From Candidatus Saccharimonadota bacterium (GTDB lineage: Bacteria > Patescibacteriota > Saccharimonadia > Saccharimonadales > Saccharimonadaceae): 39,645 nucleotides of DNA. The notes beneath the pieces were generated by a model. It was not told the DNA's origin. It was given only the letters and a program-made list of their open reading frames with translations, and did not search any database. Position numbers and translations under genes: made by a program. The stretch lies in NCBI GenBank assembly GCA_009778675.1, contig WRFU01000007.1, positions 1 through 39,645 of the forward strand, written 5' to 3'. Positions 28,329-35,865 of the stretch are shown in pieces (positions within the stretch are counted from its first letter, which is position 1; every line of letters starts with the position of its first letter).

Positions 28329-28721
28329 ATGTCTAAACAAAAATTTGGTGATTATGTTATTAAAGGTGGCGCAAATGTTTGGCCACACGAAGAAAGAACA
28401 GCCAAGACTCTTGTTAAAGCAGGCTATACGGTCAAGTTTATCCGTAAGAGTGAGCGAGAACGTGAGACCAGTGCAGATGCCTGGGTAAATGGCAAAAAAT
28501 GGGAGATGAAAGCGCCCGACGGCGCAAAATTATCACTTGTTGAAAGAAATTTACGCCACGGTGTAAAACAGTGCAATAGAATCATATTTGACTCTCAACG
28601 TGTTAAACGTATACCAGATAAAGCGCTGCTGCGTGAATTGACTAAATGGTCAACCGAGATTAAGGGTCTTGATAAACTAAAATTTATTAATAGGAAGCGT
28701 GATATTATTGACATAAAATGA
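28329..28721 (+). CDS. CdiA C-terminal-type nuclease-like protein
   Basis: A 130-residue basic protein that resembles the CdiA C-terminal tRNA-nuclease domain. After FGDYVIKGGANVWPHEERTAKTLVKAGYTVKFIRKS comes SADAWVNGKKWEMKAPDGAK, the strand-turn-strand with an E-x-K pair typical of this fold, and then RNLRHGVKQCNRIIFDSQR. In contact-dependent inhibition systems the domain is the toxic tip of a large exoprotein with an immunity gene behind it; here it stands alone, without carrier or partner. The frame opens at 28257, but the ATG at 28329 fits the -10 and the domain start. A terminator and tRNA-Val follow, an integration-prone setting. Confidence 0.7.
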   Translation: MSKQKFGDYVIKGGANVWPHEERTAKTLVKAGYTVKFIRKSERERETSADAWVNGKKWEMKAPDGAKLSLVERNLRHGVKQCNRIIFDSQRVKRIPDKALLRELTKWSTEIKGLDKLKFINRKRDIIDIK

Positions 28722-28747
28722 CTAGTCTGCTATACTCCTAAGTATAG

Positions 28748-28794
28748 AAACCCCCGAAAGATACGTAAGTACCTTCTCCGGGGTTTTCTTTTTG
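28748..28794 (+). terminator. terminator of the CdiA-CT-like gene
   Basis: AAACCCC pairs with GGGGTTT, with an inner TAC-GTAA-GTA arm, followed by TCTTTTTGTTTT. Confidence 0.8.
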
Positions 28795-28841
28795 TTTTAT
28801 CAACGTCTACGAGATACTGCCAAAAAAATAGGCACTTCTAT

Positions 28842-28854
28842 TGGTGGACGATAT
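28842..28854. repeat. 13-nt copy of the tRNA-Val 3' end
   Basis: TGGTGGACGATAT, identical to 28912-28924 (acceptor strand plus ACCA of tRNA-Val) and exactly 70 bp away in the same orientation. It looks like an attachment-site remnant. The space between holds GATATCC-TAAA-GGATATC and a second hairpin at 28881-28905 that may end the tRNA transcript. Confidence 0.5.
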
Positions 28855-28911
28855 CCTAAAGGATATCTTTCGCCACTCTGAAAAGCCAAAGCAAGCTTTG
28901 CTTTTCGCTCG

Positions 28912-28988
28912 TGGTGGACGATATAGGGCTCGAACCTATGACCTCCACAACGTCAATGTGGCGCTCTAGCCAACTGAGCTAATCGTCC
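28912..28988 (-). tRNA. tRNA-Val(GAC)
   Basis: Complete cloverleaf: acceptor GGACGAT/ATCGTCC, D-arm GCTC/GAGC, anticodon stem CCACA/TGTGG with loop TTGACGT (anticodon GAC), T-arm ATAGG-TTCGAGC-CCTAT, A73 and encoded CCA. An extended -10 (TGCTATAAT, ending at 28997) lies 8 nt upstream of the 5' end. Confidence 0.95.
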
Positions 28989-29020
28989 GTGGTTTTATTA
29001 TAGCAGATTTTGTTGGTAGA

Positions 29021-29047
29021 GATCCTGAAACAAGTTCAGGATGACGG
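29021..29047. repeat. palindromic repeat element, copy 1 (intergenic)
   Basis: 27 nt identical to 39287-39313, built on the palindrome ATCCTGAA/TTCAGGAT. It belongs to the widely scattered element whose translation reads HPELVSGSP. It lies between the glycosyltransferase stop and the tRNA-Val promoter. Confidence 0.8.
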
Positions 29048-29056
29048 GGGGACATG

Positions 29057-30694
29057 TTATTTTTTGTGCTTGGCGGTTTCGAACGTGGCTTTGTCGGTAA
29101 CGTCGAAGTTTTCCATATATAAACCTAGGGCTAAGCGGGTTTGTGAATAGTAAGCGGCTACAGAGCTATAGGCTATAGAAGTTATTGGTATTAATACCCA
29201 CTGCACCAACATACCAATGAATTTATGTTTTTTATATCTTTCTGGACGCTTTGGTAGTATCTTGAGCGACAATACTACTGTTACAAAAATACCTATCATG
29301 GCAACAGTTTGTACAACACTTACCACGTTGGGCAACTGGTTAGCAATAGGGCTACGTGCCGAACCGCTATTAATAAGTAATGGCGCCCAACCGCCTAATG
29401 TGACCAAGATTGGCATATAAGCCAATGTTACGTGGCTGTCGATTAACCGCCATAGCCGAGTCAAGCTGTGGAACAGTGGTACCGTTCGCTTTTTAGTAAA
29501 AATACGCGTAGCGACATATGGAACGTCCGAAGCGCCGTAATCCCAACGCCGCACTTGTACAAATTGAGCTTTTAGAGTTTTGATAAAGCTAAAGGACATA
29601 ACGGCATCTTGGTAAATAGCCGTGTGCAGCGGTACTACTGTGTAATTACCATTAAAGAAAAAGTAACTGCGCCAGTATTGGTGGCCATCTTCTACAATAG
29701 TTCGAGTGCTCCAAAAATTCATGTCTACCAAAGCATCCATAGGTTGGGAATGAGCCGCAAAATTGCGTAGCGAATGCGGGCGCATGGTGCTAATAATGTT
29801 CCAAAACGAATTGCCCATAGCGATCACCCGCATTGGCGCTGGCACGTCCCAAATGTTTTGGGTGAATAGTGCTACAGGTTGGAAAGCCAGATGGCGACGA
29901 TTTTCATGGCAAATATATTCATAGGTTAAGTAGCTAAAATAATTCCTGGCCTCTCTGTTATCGCTATCTTGTGTTGTAACTATTACATCACTATATTTCA
30001 TACCCTTTTTGTCTAGATATTTTTGCAGTTCTTTAGCAGCGTAAGTGATATTGCCGCCCTTACCCCTAACCTCGTTCGGCAAGCCGTCTGGGTGTTTTAC
30101 GGCAAAGAAATCAAAAAACACGCCTTTATAGCGTTTAGTTAGCTCTTTTGCGATTGCAGCTGTTTTGGCACCACCCCTTCCTTCGTAGGCCAAAATCAGA
30201 ATAATGTGATCGTTCGGGTAATCGGTATCCACCACCGTATCGATAGTTGGGGCTAGCACTTCTATACCTTCGTTATATGTTGCAATTATTACAGCATTAT
30301 AGATCTGCGACGGTTTGGGGAAATAACCTTCTTCGGCTGCTGCCATTAGACGCAAGTTTTCTAGGTGTTGACCGTGCAAATAACTATGACTCGGTTTATC
30401 GCGTAGTTTTTCGTAGCTTTCTTTGGGGTTTTCTAGGTGTTGTAGCCGACGATACCAGCTAACTTTTTTGGTACGTTCTAAAGCAATATGTCCACCAACC
30501 ATACGGTGAGCCGCAGCCAGGGCTTTGACCAAAGCAGCTATAACGACAATCAATAAATAAATAGAACCCAGTGTGGGGCTAATTAGCGATAGAATTATTA
30601 GCAGCAATACTATACCGTAGCTACAAGCGGCTGGTAATATTTCAAAAAGACGATACGATAGCTTTCGTTTGCCAATTGGTATTTCTATATCCAT
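29057..30694 (-). CDS. membrane glycosyltransferase, family 2
   Basis: A 545-residue processive-type GT2 enzyme. Two N-terminal membrane helices (about 20-65) precede the catalytic domain: VIIATYNEG, VVTTQDSDNRE (the DxD metal site), RTIVEDGHQYWR (catalytic acid) and QVRRWDYGASD (QxxRW). Three or four helices close the protein (about 405-525). Such enzymes make or extrude polysaccharide, or glycosylate lipids; the sugar is unknown. It is translated from a start overlapping the upstream small membrane gene by 10 bp, so both form an operon behind tRNA-Thr. Confidence 0.88.
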   Translation of the reverse strand: MDIEIPIGKRKLSYRLFEILPAACSYGIVLLLIILSLISPTLGSIYLLIVVIAALVKALAAAHRMVGGHIALERTKKVSWYRRLQHLENPKESYEKLRDKPSHSYLHGQHLENLRLMAAAEEGYFPKPSQIYNAVIIATYNEGIEVLAPTIDTVVDTDYPNDHIILILAYEGRGGAKTAAIAKELTKRYKGVFFDFFAVKHPDGLPNEVRGKGGNITYAAKELQKYLDKKGMKYSDVIVTTQDSDNREARNYFSYLTYEYICHENRRHLAFQPVALFTQNIWDVPAPMRVIAMGNSFWNIISTMRPHSLRNFAAHSQPMDALVDMNFWSTRTIVEDGHQYWRSYFFFNGNYTVVPLHTAIYQDAVMSFSFIKTLKAQFVQVRRWDYGASDVPYVATRIFTKKRTVPLFHSLTRLWRLIDSHVTLAYMPILVTLGGWAPLLINSGSARSPIANQLPNVVSVVQTVAMIGIFVTVVLSLKILPKRPERYKKHKFIGMLVQWVLIPITSIAYSSVAAYYSQTRLALGLYMENFDVTDKATFETAKHKK

Positions 30695-31071
30695 ATGCCA
30701 GCTTCTTTATTGATACCAAAAACATTCAGCATGATGGCTATCAAGAATAGAACTAAAAAGATACTAAAAGCCAAAAATAGTAGTGTTGGGACTTTGCCAT
30801 GTTTTTTGTACAATCTGATCGCTATAAGATTGTGCAACCCGCCTAAAACCACCGCCAAAATAATAAAACTAATCAGATAATACCACTGGACTCGGTAATA
30901 ATATTCGCCCATGCTAACATACCGGTACCAAACTGGGATGACGCTAGGGTGAATAGACACTACGCCTAGGACAACCGCGACCAACGACAAAATTACCAAC
31001 GATACCATCGTGATAAACACCTGACGGTCGTTTTTCATGATTAGTTTGATATTGTCTAATTGTTCTTTCAT
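30685..31071 (-). CDS. small membrane protein paired with the glycosyltransferase
   Basis: A 128-residue protein with membrane helices at about 20-42, 64-85 and 94-118 and a short cytoplasmic N-terminus (KEQLDNIKLIMKNDRQ). I do not recognise the family. The ATG at 31071 is preferred to the TTG two codons upstream. Only 8 nt separate it from the CCA end of tRNA-Thr, so trimming of the tRNA 3' end would create an almost leaderless mRNA. Overlap with the glycosyltransferase gene suggests a joint role in surface polysaccharide (inference). Confidence 0.75.
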   Translation of the reverse strand: MKEQLDNIKLIMKNDRQVFITMVSLVILSLVAVVLGVVSIHPSVIPVWYRYVSMGEYYYRVQWYYLISFIILAVVLGGLHNLIAIRLYKKHGKVPTLLFLAFSIFLVLFLIAIMLNVFGINKEAGIWI

Positions 31072-31079
31072 ATACAACC

Positions 31080-31155
31080 TGGAGCCGTTGGCCGGGTTTG
31101 AACCGGCGACCTACGCTTTACGAAAGCGCCGCTCTACCAGCTGAGCTACAACGGC
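31080..31155 (-). tRNA. tRNA-Thr(CGT)
   Basis: Acceptor GCCGTTG/CAACGGC, anticodon stem GCGCT/AGCGT with loop TTCGTAA (anticodon CGT), T-arm GCCGG-TTCAAAC-CCGGC, T73 and encoded CCA. TGCTATAAT (extended -10, ending at 31165) lies 9 nt upstream. It is the first element of the operon with the membrane protein and glycosyltransferase. Confidence 0.95.
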
Positions 31156-31180
31156 GTCAAAGTAATTATAGCATATTACC

Positions 31181-31209
31181 TTGCGCGTGCCCCCTGTTAT
31201 GTGTATAAT
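31181..31209 (+). promoter_or_regulatory. tRNA-Asp promoter
   Basis: TTGCGC (31181-31186), 17 nt, TATAAT (31204-31209). It stands back to back with the tRNA-Thr promoter. Confidence 0.8.
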
Positions 31210-31223
31210 TACGGCAGGCTTAA

Positions 31224-31301
31224 GGGCTCGTGGTGTAGTTGGCCTAACACGCCTCCCTGTCACGGAGGAGATCGCCGGTTCGAATCCGGTCGAGCCCGCC
31301 A
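31224..31301 (+). tRNA. tRNA-Asp(GTC)
   Basis: Acceptor GGGCTCG/CGAGCCC, anticodon stem CCTCC/GGAGG with loop CTGTCAC (anticodon GTC), T-arm GCCGG-TTCGAAT-CCGGT, G73 (the Asp identity base) and encoded CCA. Confidence 0.96.
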
Positions 31302-31308
31302 TAGGTAG

Positions 31309-31337
31309 AAAAATAACCCTTTTAGGGTTATTTTTTT
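31309..31337 (+). terminator. tRNA-Asp terminator
   Basis: AAAAATAACCC pairs with GGGTTATTTTT over 11 bp, followed by TT. Its end touches the CCA end of the convergent tRNA-Gly gene. Confidence 0.9.
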
Positions 31338-31411
31338 GGTGCGGATAGAGAGGGTCGAACTCTCGTCTTATGCTTGGGAAGCATACATAATAGCCGTTAT
31401 ACGATATCCGC
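31337..31411 (-). tRNA. tRNA-Gly(CCC)
   Basis: Acceptor GCGGATA/TATCCGC, anticodon stem TATGC/GCATA with loop TTCCCAA (anticodon CCC), T-arm GAGAG-TTCGACC-CTCTC, A73 and encoded CCA. TGGTATAAT (extended -10, ending at 31423) lies 11 nt upstream. Confidence 0.94.
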
Positions 31412-31430
31412 TTAACTACCTAATTATACC

Positions 31431-31451
31431 ATGTTGTGATAATCACAACAT
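31431..31451. promoter_or_regulatory. 21-bp perfect dyad upstream of tRNA-Gly
   Basis: ATGTTGTGAT-A-ATCACAACAT, centred 13-18 bp upstream of the tRNA-Gly -10 and touching the stop codon of the SurA-like gene. No T-tract follows on the minus strand, so a protein-binding site or RNA stability hairpin is more likely than a terminator. Confidence 0.5.
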
Positions 31452-32479
31452 CAATCTGTTGGGATAGTGATGAATTCCCGAATTTTACCGTCTTTTTTAA
31501 GTTGATCAATGCGTTTTTGCAGCTCGGTAAAAGGTACTCGGATTGAGGCATATTCTACCTGGGAATTGTCTTTTTTAAGCAATTTTACAATATAGTAGCA
31601 ATCGCCTGAACGCGACAAGAAAGACTTTGATACATGGCCAACACTCAATTTATTAGCTTCGCTGGCTCTACCGCCATCTTGATTTTGCACACCGACTAGC
31701 CCACTCGAAGGTTCGTAGATTATTTTACTGCCAAATTTCTGAGCCACAGTGTCAAAATTACTACCGTCGGTTTTAAGTTCGGCGGCTAATTGTTGCACAA
31801 TCTGCTTAGCGGTTTGGTCGATATTTACAGATACATCTTGTTTAAGCAACGGCAGTTCTATAAACATTCGCTTATATTCGGTTAAATTTAAGCCAAAGTT
31901 ATCGCTGACTAACTTTTCAAAGCCAGTTTTAGTGACCTGGGTGTCGCCCGACGTAAGGTGTTCGTTGAATACCGCGTCGATACGCTGTTGGCTAACCGTA
32001 ATACCCTTTTGGCGCGCCAATTTTATGGCATAAGCGTTAGTTATGGCATTATTTAGGGCAGCTCGTTTGTAGTAGTTCATTTGTCTGCGGCCATCTTCGT
32101 TGTTACTAATCTTGCCTTCTTGCTGCTCTACTACCCTAATACTGCTGCGATATTGCATTAAATAATCACTAAATAGTACTGTTTCGCCGTCAACGTTTGC
32201 GACTGGTAAGTGCAAGAATTCTGTTACCCTGTAAGCCAAATAGCTAGTGTTGTGAAATTTATACAGTTGTAACCCGCCAAAGACACCTGCGACCGACAGT
32301 GCCACCAGGCCGATTACAATGGTGTTTATGACCAATTTATGCTTGGTGTACTGGATCGGATATTTAAATTTACGGCCTTTAGCCAAAATTTCTTCACGAT
32401 GTTCTTCTATGGTGCTGCCAGTAATCTGTCGTTTAGCCTTGGACTGACTAGTCTTCTTCTTTAGGAACTTCTTGATCAT
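31451..32479 (-). CDS. SurA/PpiC-type foldase, membrane-anchored
   Basis: A 342-residue protein with one membrane helix (about 50-72) after a basic cytoplasmic tail. The outer part has a SurA N-domain (VANVDGETVLFSDYLMQYRSSI and NNAITNAYAIKLARQKGITVSQQRI). A degenerate parvulin domain follows (FDTVAQKFG...DGGRASEANKLSVGHVSKSF...DCYYIVKLLKK). It probably helps exported proteins fold outside the membrane; peptidyl-prolyl isomerase activity is not certain. It starts inside the PH-domain gene (32-bp overlap), so the two are translationally coupled. Confidence 0.85.
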   Translation of the reverse strand: MIKKFLKKKTSQSKAKRQITGSTIEEHREEILAKGRKFKYPIQYTKHKLVINTIVIGLVALSVAGVFGGLQLYKFHNTSYLAYRVTEFLHLPVANVDGETVLFSDYLMQYRSSIRVVEQQEGKISNNEDGRRQMNYYKRAALNNAITNAYAIKLARQKGITVSQQRIDAVFNEHLTSGDTQVTKTGFEKLVSDNFGLNLTEYKRMFIELPLLKQDVSVNIDQTAKQIVQQLAAELKTDGSNFDTVAQKFGSKIIYEPSSGLVGVQNQDGGRASEANKLSVGHVSKSFLSRSGDCYYIVKLLKKDNSQVEYASIRVPFTELQKRIDQLKKDGKIREFITIPTD

Positions 32480-32972
32480 TTTTCCTCCGTTTTTTTAGCA
32501 CATAGTTTAACACGTTCTGTAACTTATTATATATCTTTTCTGGATGCCCCACATAGCTGATCACTAGATCGCCGACCAAGGTCTGAATGACAATTGTACC
32601 ATAACCACAAATACTGCCAAAAAACCCAGGTATAGTGTAGCTAATACTTTCAATACGGTTTAAATCTAGATCTATAACAGTCTTTTTAAAGAAACTTTTT
32701 TGCGATACTTGGCGGATGCGTTCGTTAGTTATGATATACACTGTAAAATACCATAAAATGTAATAATACAGGCACAATATAAGGCCAATTACGAACCCAG
32801 CAACGAATGACCAATACATACGACTGTCATCTGCCCAGATAAATGGCGGGATACTGCCCAATAACAATGCTATAAATAGACAATATAACCCCTTGCGCAT
32901 GGTCATTATATGACGTCGGAACAAGAATAAAACTTTTTCACCCTTTCGTTGGCCTAAAAAGCCTGCAGCCAC
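32448..32972 (-). CDS. PH-domain (DUF304-type) membrane protein
   Basis: A 174-residue protein with two membrane helices (about 27-45 and 51-75). A bacterial PH domain follows (YFTVYIITNERIRQVSQKSFFKKTVIDLDLNRIESISYTIPG...GYGTIVIQTL). The start is GTG at 32972, chosen because GGAGG lies 4 nt upstream. Such proteins are usually membrane-associated scaffolds; no precise role is known. The C-terminal tail is highly charged. The gene overlaps the SurA-like gene and lies directly behind tRNA-Arg. Confidence 0.83.
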   Translation of the reverse strand: MAAGFLGQRKGEKVLFLFRRHIMTMRKGLYCLFIALLLGSIPPFIWADDSRMYWSFVAGFVIGLILCLYYYILWYFTVYIITNERIRQVSQKSFFKKTVIDLDLNRIESISYTIPGFFGSICGYGTIVIQTLVGDLVISYVGHPEKIYNKLQNVLNYVLKKRRKNDQEVPKEED

Positions 32973-32990
32973 TGTGCCTCCATTTCACTA

Positions 32991-33067
32991 TGGTACCCTG
33001 GACAGGAGTCGAACCTGTAACCTTATCCTTAGGACGGATCTGCTCTATCCAGTTGAGCTACCAGGGC
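32991..33067 (-). tRNA. tRNA-Arg(CCT)
   Basis: Acceptor GCCCTGG/CCAGGGT (first pair G-U), D-arm GCTC/GAGC, anticodon loop GTCCTAA (anticodon CCT), T-arm ACAGG-TTCGACT-CCTGT, A73 and encoded CCA. The outermost anticodon-stem pair is a G-A mismatch and position 32 is G, both unusual but tolerable. Confidence 0.92.
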
Positions 33068-33106
33068 GTAAACTCGATGATTCGAGCTTGTTTATATTAT
33101 ATCAGC

Positions 33107-33619
33107 TTAGCGCAGATACTTCTCGTTTAGATTAGTGTAAGTATAAATTTCGTTATCCGAAAACCAATGGGCAATTTCGGCCTTAGCATCGGTTTCATCG
33201 GCGCTAGCATGGATTAGATTCGGTATCCCTATATGCTTACTATCGGCATAACCAAAGCTAATGTGTGAATAATCACCCCTAATTGTACCCATATCGGCAG
33301 CCTTTGGCTCAGTTGGACCAACAATTTTGCGAACTACTTCGATCGCTTCTACCCCTTCAAACACCATAGCTATCACTGGCCCTTGCGACATATATCGCAT
33401 CACGTTATCTAGCGCATCTTGCCCACGCCTAGCTGTTACATGACCAATTTCTTCGTAATGTTCATATAATGACTTTTCACTGGGGTTAATCATCTTAGTG
33501 GCTACAATTTTGAGCCCAACTCGTTCAAATCGTTCCAAGATTTCACCAACAATCCCCCGCTGTACGGCATCCGGTTTAAAAATTACCAATGTTCGCTGAA
33601 TCAAATCTTGTTCTACCAT
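33107..33619 (-). CDS. ndk: nucleoside diphosphate kinase
   Basis: A 170-residue NDK, which balances nucleoside triphosphate pools by phosphate transfer through a histidine. Lys15 (FKPDAV), IRGDY (113-117) and the catalytic NLIHASAD (His137) are in place. It is about 25-30 residues longer than most bacterial NDKs, with an insert SHISFGYADSKHIGIP between IRGDY and the active His loop and a C-terminal extension, as in some archaeal forms. The ATG at 33619 is preferred because TATAAT (33631-33626) lies 6 nt upstream; no Shine-Dalgarno sequence, so leaderless. Divergent from the recombinase gene. Confidence 0.95.
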   Translation of the reverse strand: MVEQDLIQRTLVIFKPDAVQRGIVGEILERFERVGLKIVATKMINPSEKSLYEHYEEIGHVTARRGQDALDNVMRYMSQGPVIAMVFEGVEAIEVVRKIVGPTEPKAADMGTIRGDYSHISFGYADSKHIGIPNLIHASADETDAKAEIAHWFSDNEIYTYTNLNEKYLR

Positions 33620-33625
33620 GCAGCC

Positions 33626-33631
33626 ATTATA
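33626..33631 (-). promoter_or_regulatory. ndk -10 element (leaderless)
   Basis: TATAAT six bases from the ATG. No clear -35. Confidence 0.6.
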
Positions 33632-33666
33632 CACAAAAAAGCCGGGTCTTGCAGCATGGGCAGTAG

Positions 33667-33695
33667 ATGGGGCGATGTATGGGGTGATGTATAAT
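33667..33695 (+). promoter_or_regulatory. Xer gene -10 element behind a 12-nt tandem repeat
   Basis: TATAAT at 33690-33695, six bases before the ATG at 33702. The region before it is two tandem 12-nt units, ATGGGGCGATGT and ATGGGGTGATGT, which take the place of a -35 and may bind a regulator. Confidence 0.5.
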
Positions 33696-33701
33696 ACCTG
33701 T

Positions 33702-34616
33702 ATGTATGTTGCTGATTTAATTATCGACTTTATGGAGTTTCTAGAGGTCGAACGCGGCCGATCTGTGAAGACTATCGAGAACTACGAGCTATATTTAAAC
33801 CGATTTGTAGAATTCGCCGGCGAGAACCTAAAACCCAACCAAATTAACTATGAACTGGTGCGCAAATATCGTTTGTGGCTAAATCGCCATAAAAATGAAC
33901 GCCACGAAGAACTATCCACTACTACCCAGGCCTATCACCTTATAGCGCTAAGGGGGTTCTTAAAATACTTGTCTAGGCGCGAAATTAAGAGTTTAGATCC
34001 ATCTAGGGTTGATTTACCTAAGACTAATCGCAAACAGGTAACTTTTTTAAACTATGACGAGGTGAAACGTATGCTAGAAGCTACGGCGCAAGCCGGCGAT
34101 GTGGCTTTACGAGATCGTGCGATTATTGAGCTATTATTTTCGGGTGGGCTACGTGTATCTGAACTAGTATCGCTCAACCGTGATCATGTTAATTTAACTA
34201 GGCGCGAATTTACTGTTCGTGGTAAAGGTAGCAAAGATCGCCCGATTTTTATTAGTAAGACCTGTGCAACCGTGCTGCAAGAATATTTACAGACGCGTAC
34301 AGACAGTCTACCAGCTTTATTTATCAACGACAGCAAAAATACTGCTGTGGCTACGACCGATGGTAATTATCGTCGGTTAACAGCTCGTAGCATACAGCGG
34401 CTGATTCAAAAGTATGCTCGATCCGCCGGTATAACTAAACACGTTAGCCCCCACACTATGCGTCATTCTTTTGCCACCGATCTACTGATGAACGGCGCTG
34501 ATATTCGTAGCGTACAAAGTATGTTAGGGCATGCCAACATTAGCACTACTCAAATTTACACTCATATTACTGACGCCCACTTAAAAGAAGTGCACGAAAA
34601 GTTTCATAGCGATTAA
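33702..34616 (+). CDS. tyrosine recombinase, XerC/XerD type
   Basis: A 304-residue site-specific recombinase. The N-terminal SAM-like domain covers 1-100 and the catalytic domain 110-300. Catalytic residues are all present: Arg151 (SGGLRVSEL), Lys175 (VRGKGSKDRP), His251 and Arg254 (HTMRHSFAT), His277 (LGHANI) and the nucleophile Tyr286 (TQIYTHI). Length and motifs fit a chromosome-dimer-resolving Xer enzyme acting at dif rather than a phage integrase; whether it is XerC, XerD or a single XerH/S-like enzyme cannot be decided. The frame is open from 33618; the ATG at 33702 fits domain and -10. The last 4 bases overlap the convergent PilX-like gene. Confidence 0.93.
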   Translation: MYVADLIIDFMEFLEVERGRSVKTIENYELYLNRFVEFAGENLKPNQINYELVRKYRLWLNRHKNERHEELSTTTQAYHLIALRGFLKYLSRREIKSLDPSRVDLPKTNRKQVTFLNYDEVKRMLEATAQAGDVALRDRAIIELLFSGGLRVSELVSLNRDHVNLTRREFTVRGKGSKDRPIFISKTCATVLQEYLQTRTDSLPALFINDSKNTAVATTDGNYRRLTARSIQRLIQKYARSAGITKHVSPHTMRHSFATDLLMNGADIRSVQSMLGHANISTTQIYTHITDAHLKEVHEKFHSD

Positions 34617-35842
34617 TTACAATTTTGAGATTGGCCAGTGTCAGTAATAACGTAATCTTTACAGAATTTACCATCACCAGCACCATTGCCCGATCCGCCT
34701 AAGTCGACCGCAAACTCTGGGAACAAGGTGTTACTACGTAATTCTACCCTGGCTTCAACCCGGCGATACAAATCGTTAGCACGGCCAGTAGAGTCGACGA
34801 CAGATTGCACACCCTGGAACTGTAAATTATTGCCGCTACCATCGTATGGGCTTAGGCTAAAGTAAGCGTTGTGATACATGCTAGTTAAACGCACATAGGT
34901 AGTTGTCCCGCCGGTACTGTTTAAGCCCGTGATAGTAATATCGTTGCAGGCATAAGTATAACTTTTACCACCCGAGGTATAGTCACTTAGACAAGCCACC
35001 GGTATGGGAGCTGTGTAATCTTTTGTTCCATCGATACTTTTTGTACCAGCTGGGCTAATGGTTGGGTATAAGAACATAGTATGAGAAACGATACTGTTAT
35101 CGTTACCACCAAGAGTAAAGCCAGCATTGTTAACCTGGATGATCTGTAACCGCATTAGGCTTGGGTTGCTATTACTACAGCCTGTTGTGCTCTTAGCATC
35201 CCAATCGTTATAGCTATAAAGTTTACCAGCCGAGCCATCTTGGACTTCAGCACCGACATTACCAGTACACAGTTTATCTTCGCCGTTGTTGTCCTTATCT
35301 TTGTCGAACCACGACAATTTAAAACTCGTAGTCGCACCGGTTTTAGTGGTTAGCGGTATTAAGACAGATTTACCAACTTCGGCAGTTTCTTCGTAATTAT
35401 TTGGGAAAGGATTGATCGTCACACAAGTATAGGCCTGGTTTAAAGCTGTGCTGGTATCATCGCTAGTTTGGCTGGTTTGAACCTTCGTTTCTTGGCCCGC
35501 CGTGCCAATTCCGGTAAGTATACTTACAACATCACAGTTATTAGTAGGGCCAGTTTTATCGTTATACATTGCACTAATCAGTTCATTGCATGATTGATGA
35601 TTCGGATCATTAATACAACCTTGATTAGCCAAATCGAGTAGTGCCACTTTGGCATCTTCGACACCCGCCATGGCCGAGTCGTAGGCCGAAGCCGACAAAT
35701 CGGTATTGGTGGCATGTTGGCGTTCGCTGATCATAATACGAATAAAGCTAACAGTGATAACACTAATTAAAAGTGTTGTGAATATTACTACATATAGTGA
35801 TACCGCGCCACTTTTGAATTTAGTTGATGATCTTTTTGACAT
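34613..35842 (-). CDS. PilX-like pilus assembly protein
   Basis: A 409-residue protein with one N-terminal helix (about 13-33, SGAVSLYVVIFTTLLISVI) and the PilX N-terminal pattern RIMISERQHATNTDLSASAYDSAMAGVEDAKVALL. No classical prepilin cleavage site is seen (SGAVSLY replaces GFTLIEL), as in other PilX-like proteins. The extracellular part is rich in Thr, Asn and Gly, with paired cysteines (for example at about 75 and 84) that may form disulphides. It is the last gene of the minor-pilin operon and probably sits in the pilus tip complex. Confidence 0.82.
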   Translation of the reverse strand: MSKRSSTKFKSGAVSLYVVIFTTLLISVITVSFIRIMISERQHATNTDLSASAYDSAMAGVEDAKVALLDLANQGCINDPNHQSCNELISAMYNDKTGPTNNCDVVSILTGIGTAGQETKVQTSQTSDDTSTALNQAYTCVTINPFPNNYEETAEVGKSVLIPLTTKTGATTSFKLSWFDKDKDNNGEDKLCTGNVGAEVQDGSAGKLYSYNDWDAKSTTGCSNSNPSLMRLQIIQVNNAGFTLGGNDNSIVSHTMFLYPTISPAGTKSIDGTKDYTAPIPVACLSDYTSGGKSYTYACNDITITGLNSTGGTTTYVRLTSMYHNAYFSLSPYDGSGNNLQFQGVQSVVDSTGRANDLYRRVEARVELRSNTLFPEFAVDLGGSGNGAGDGKFCKDYVITDTGQSQNCN

Positions 35843-35865
35843 AGTTACTCCTTAAGCTTATTTTA

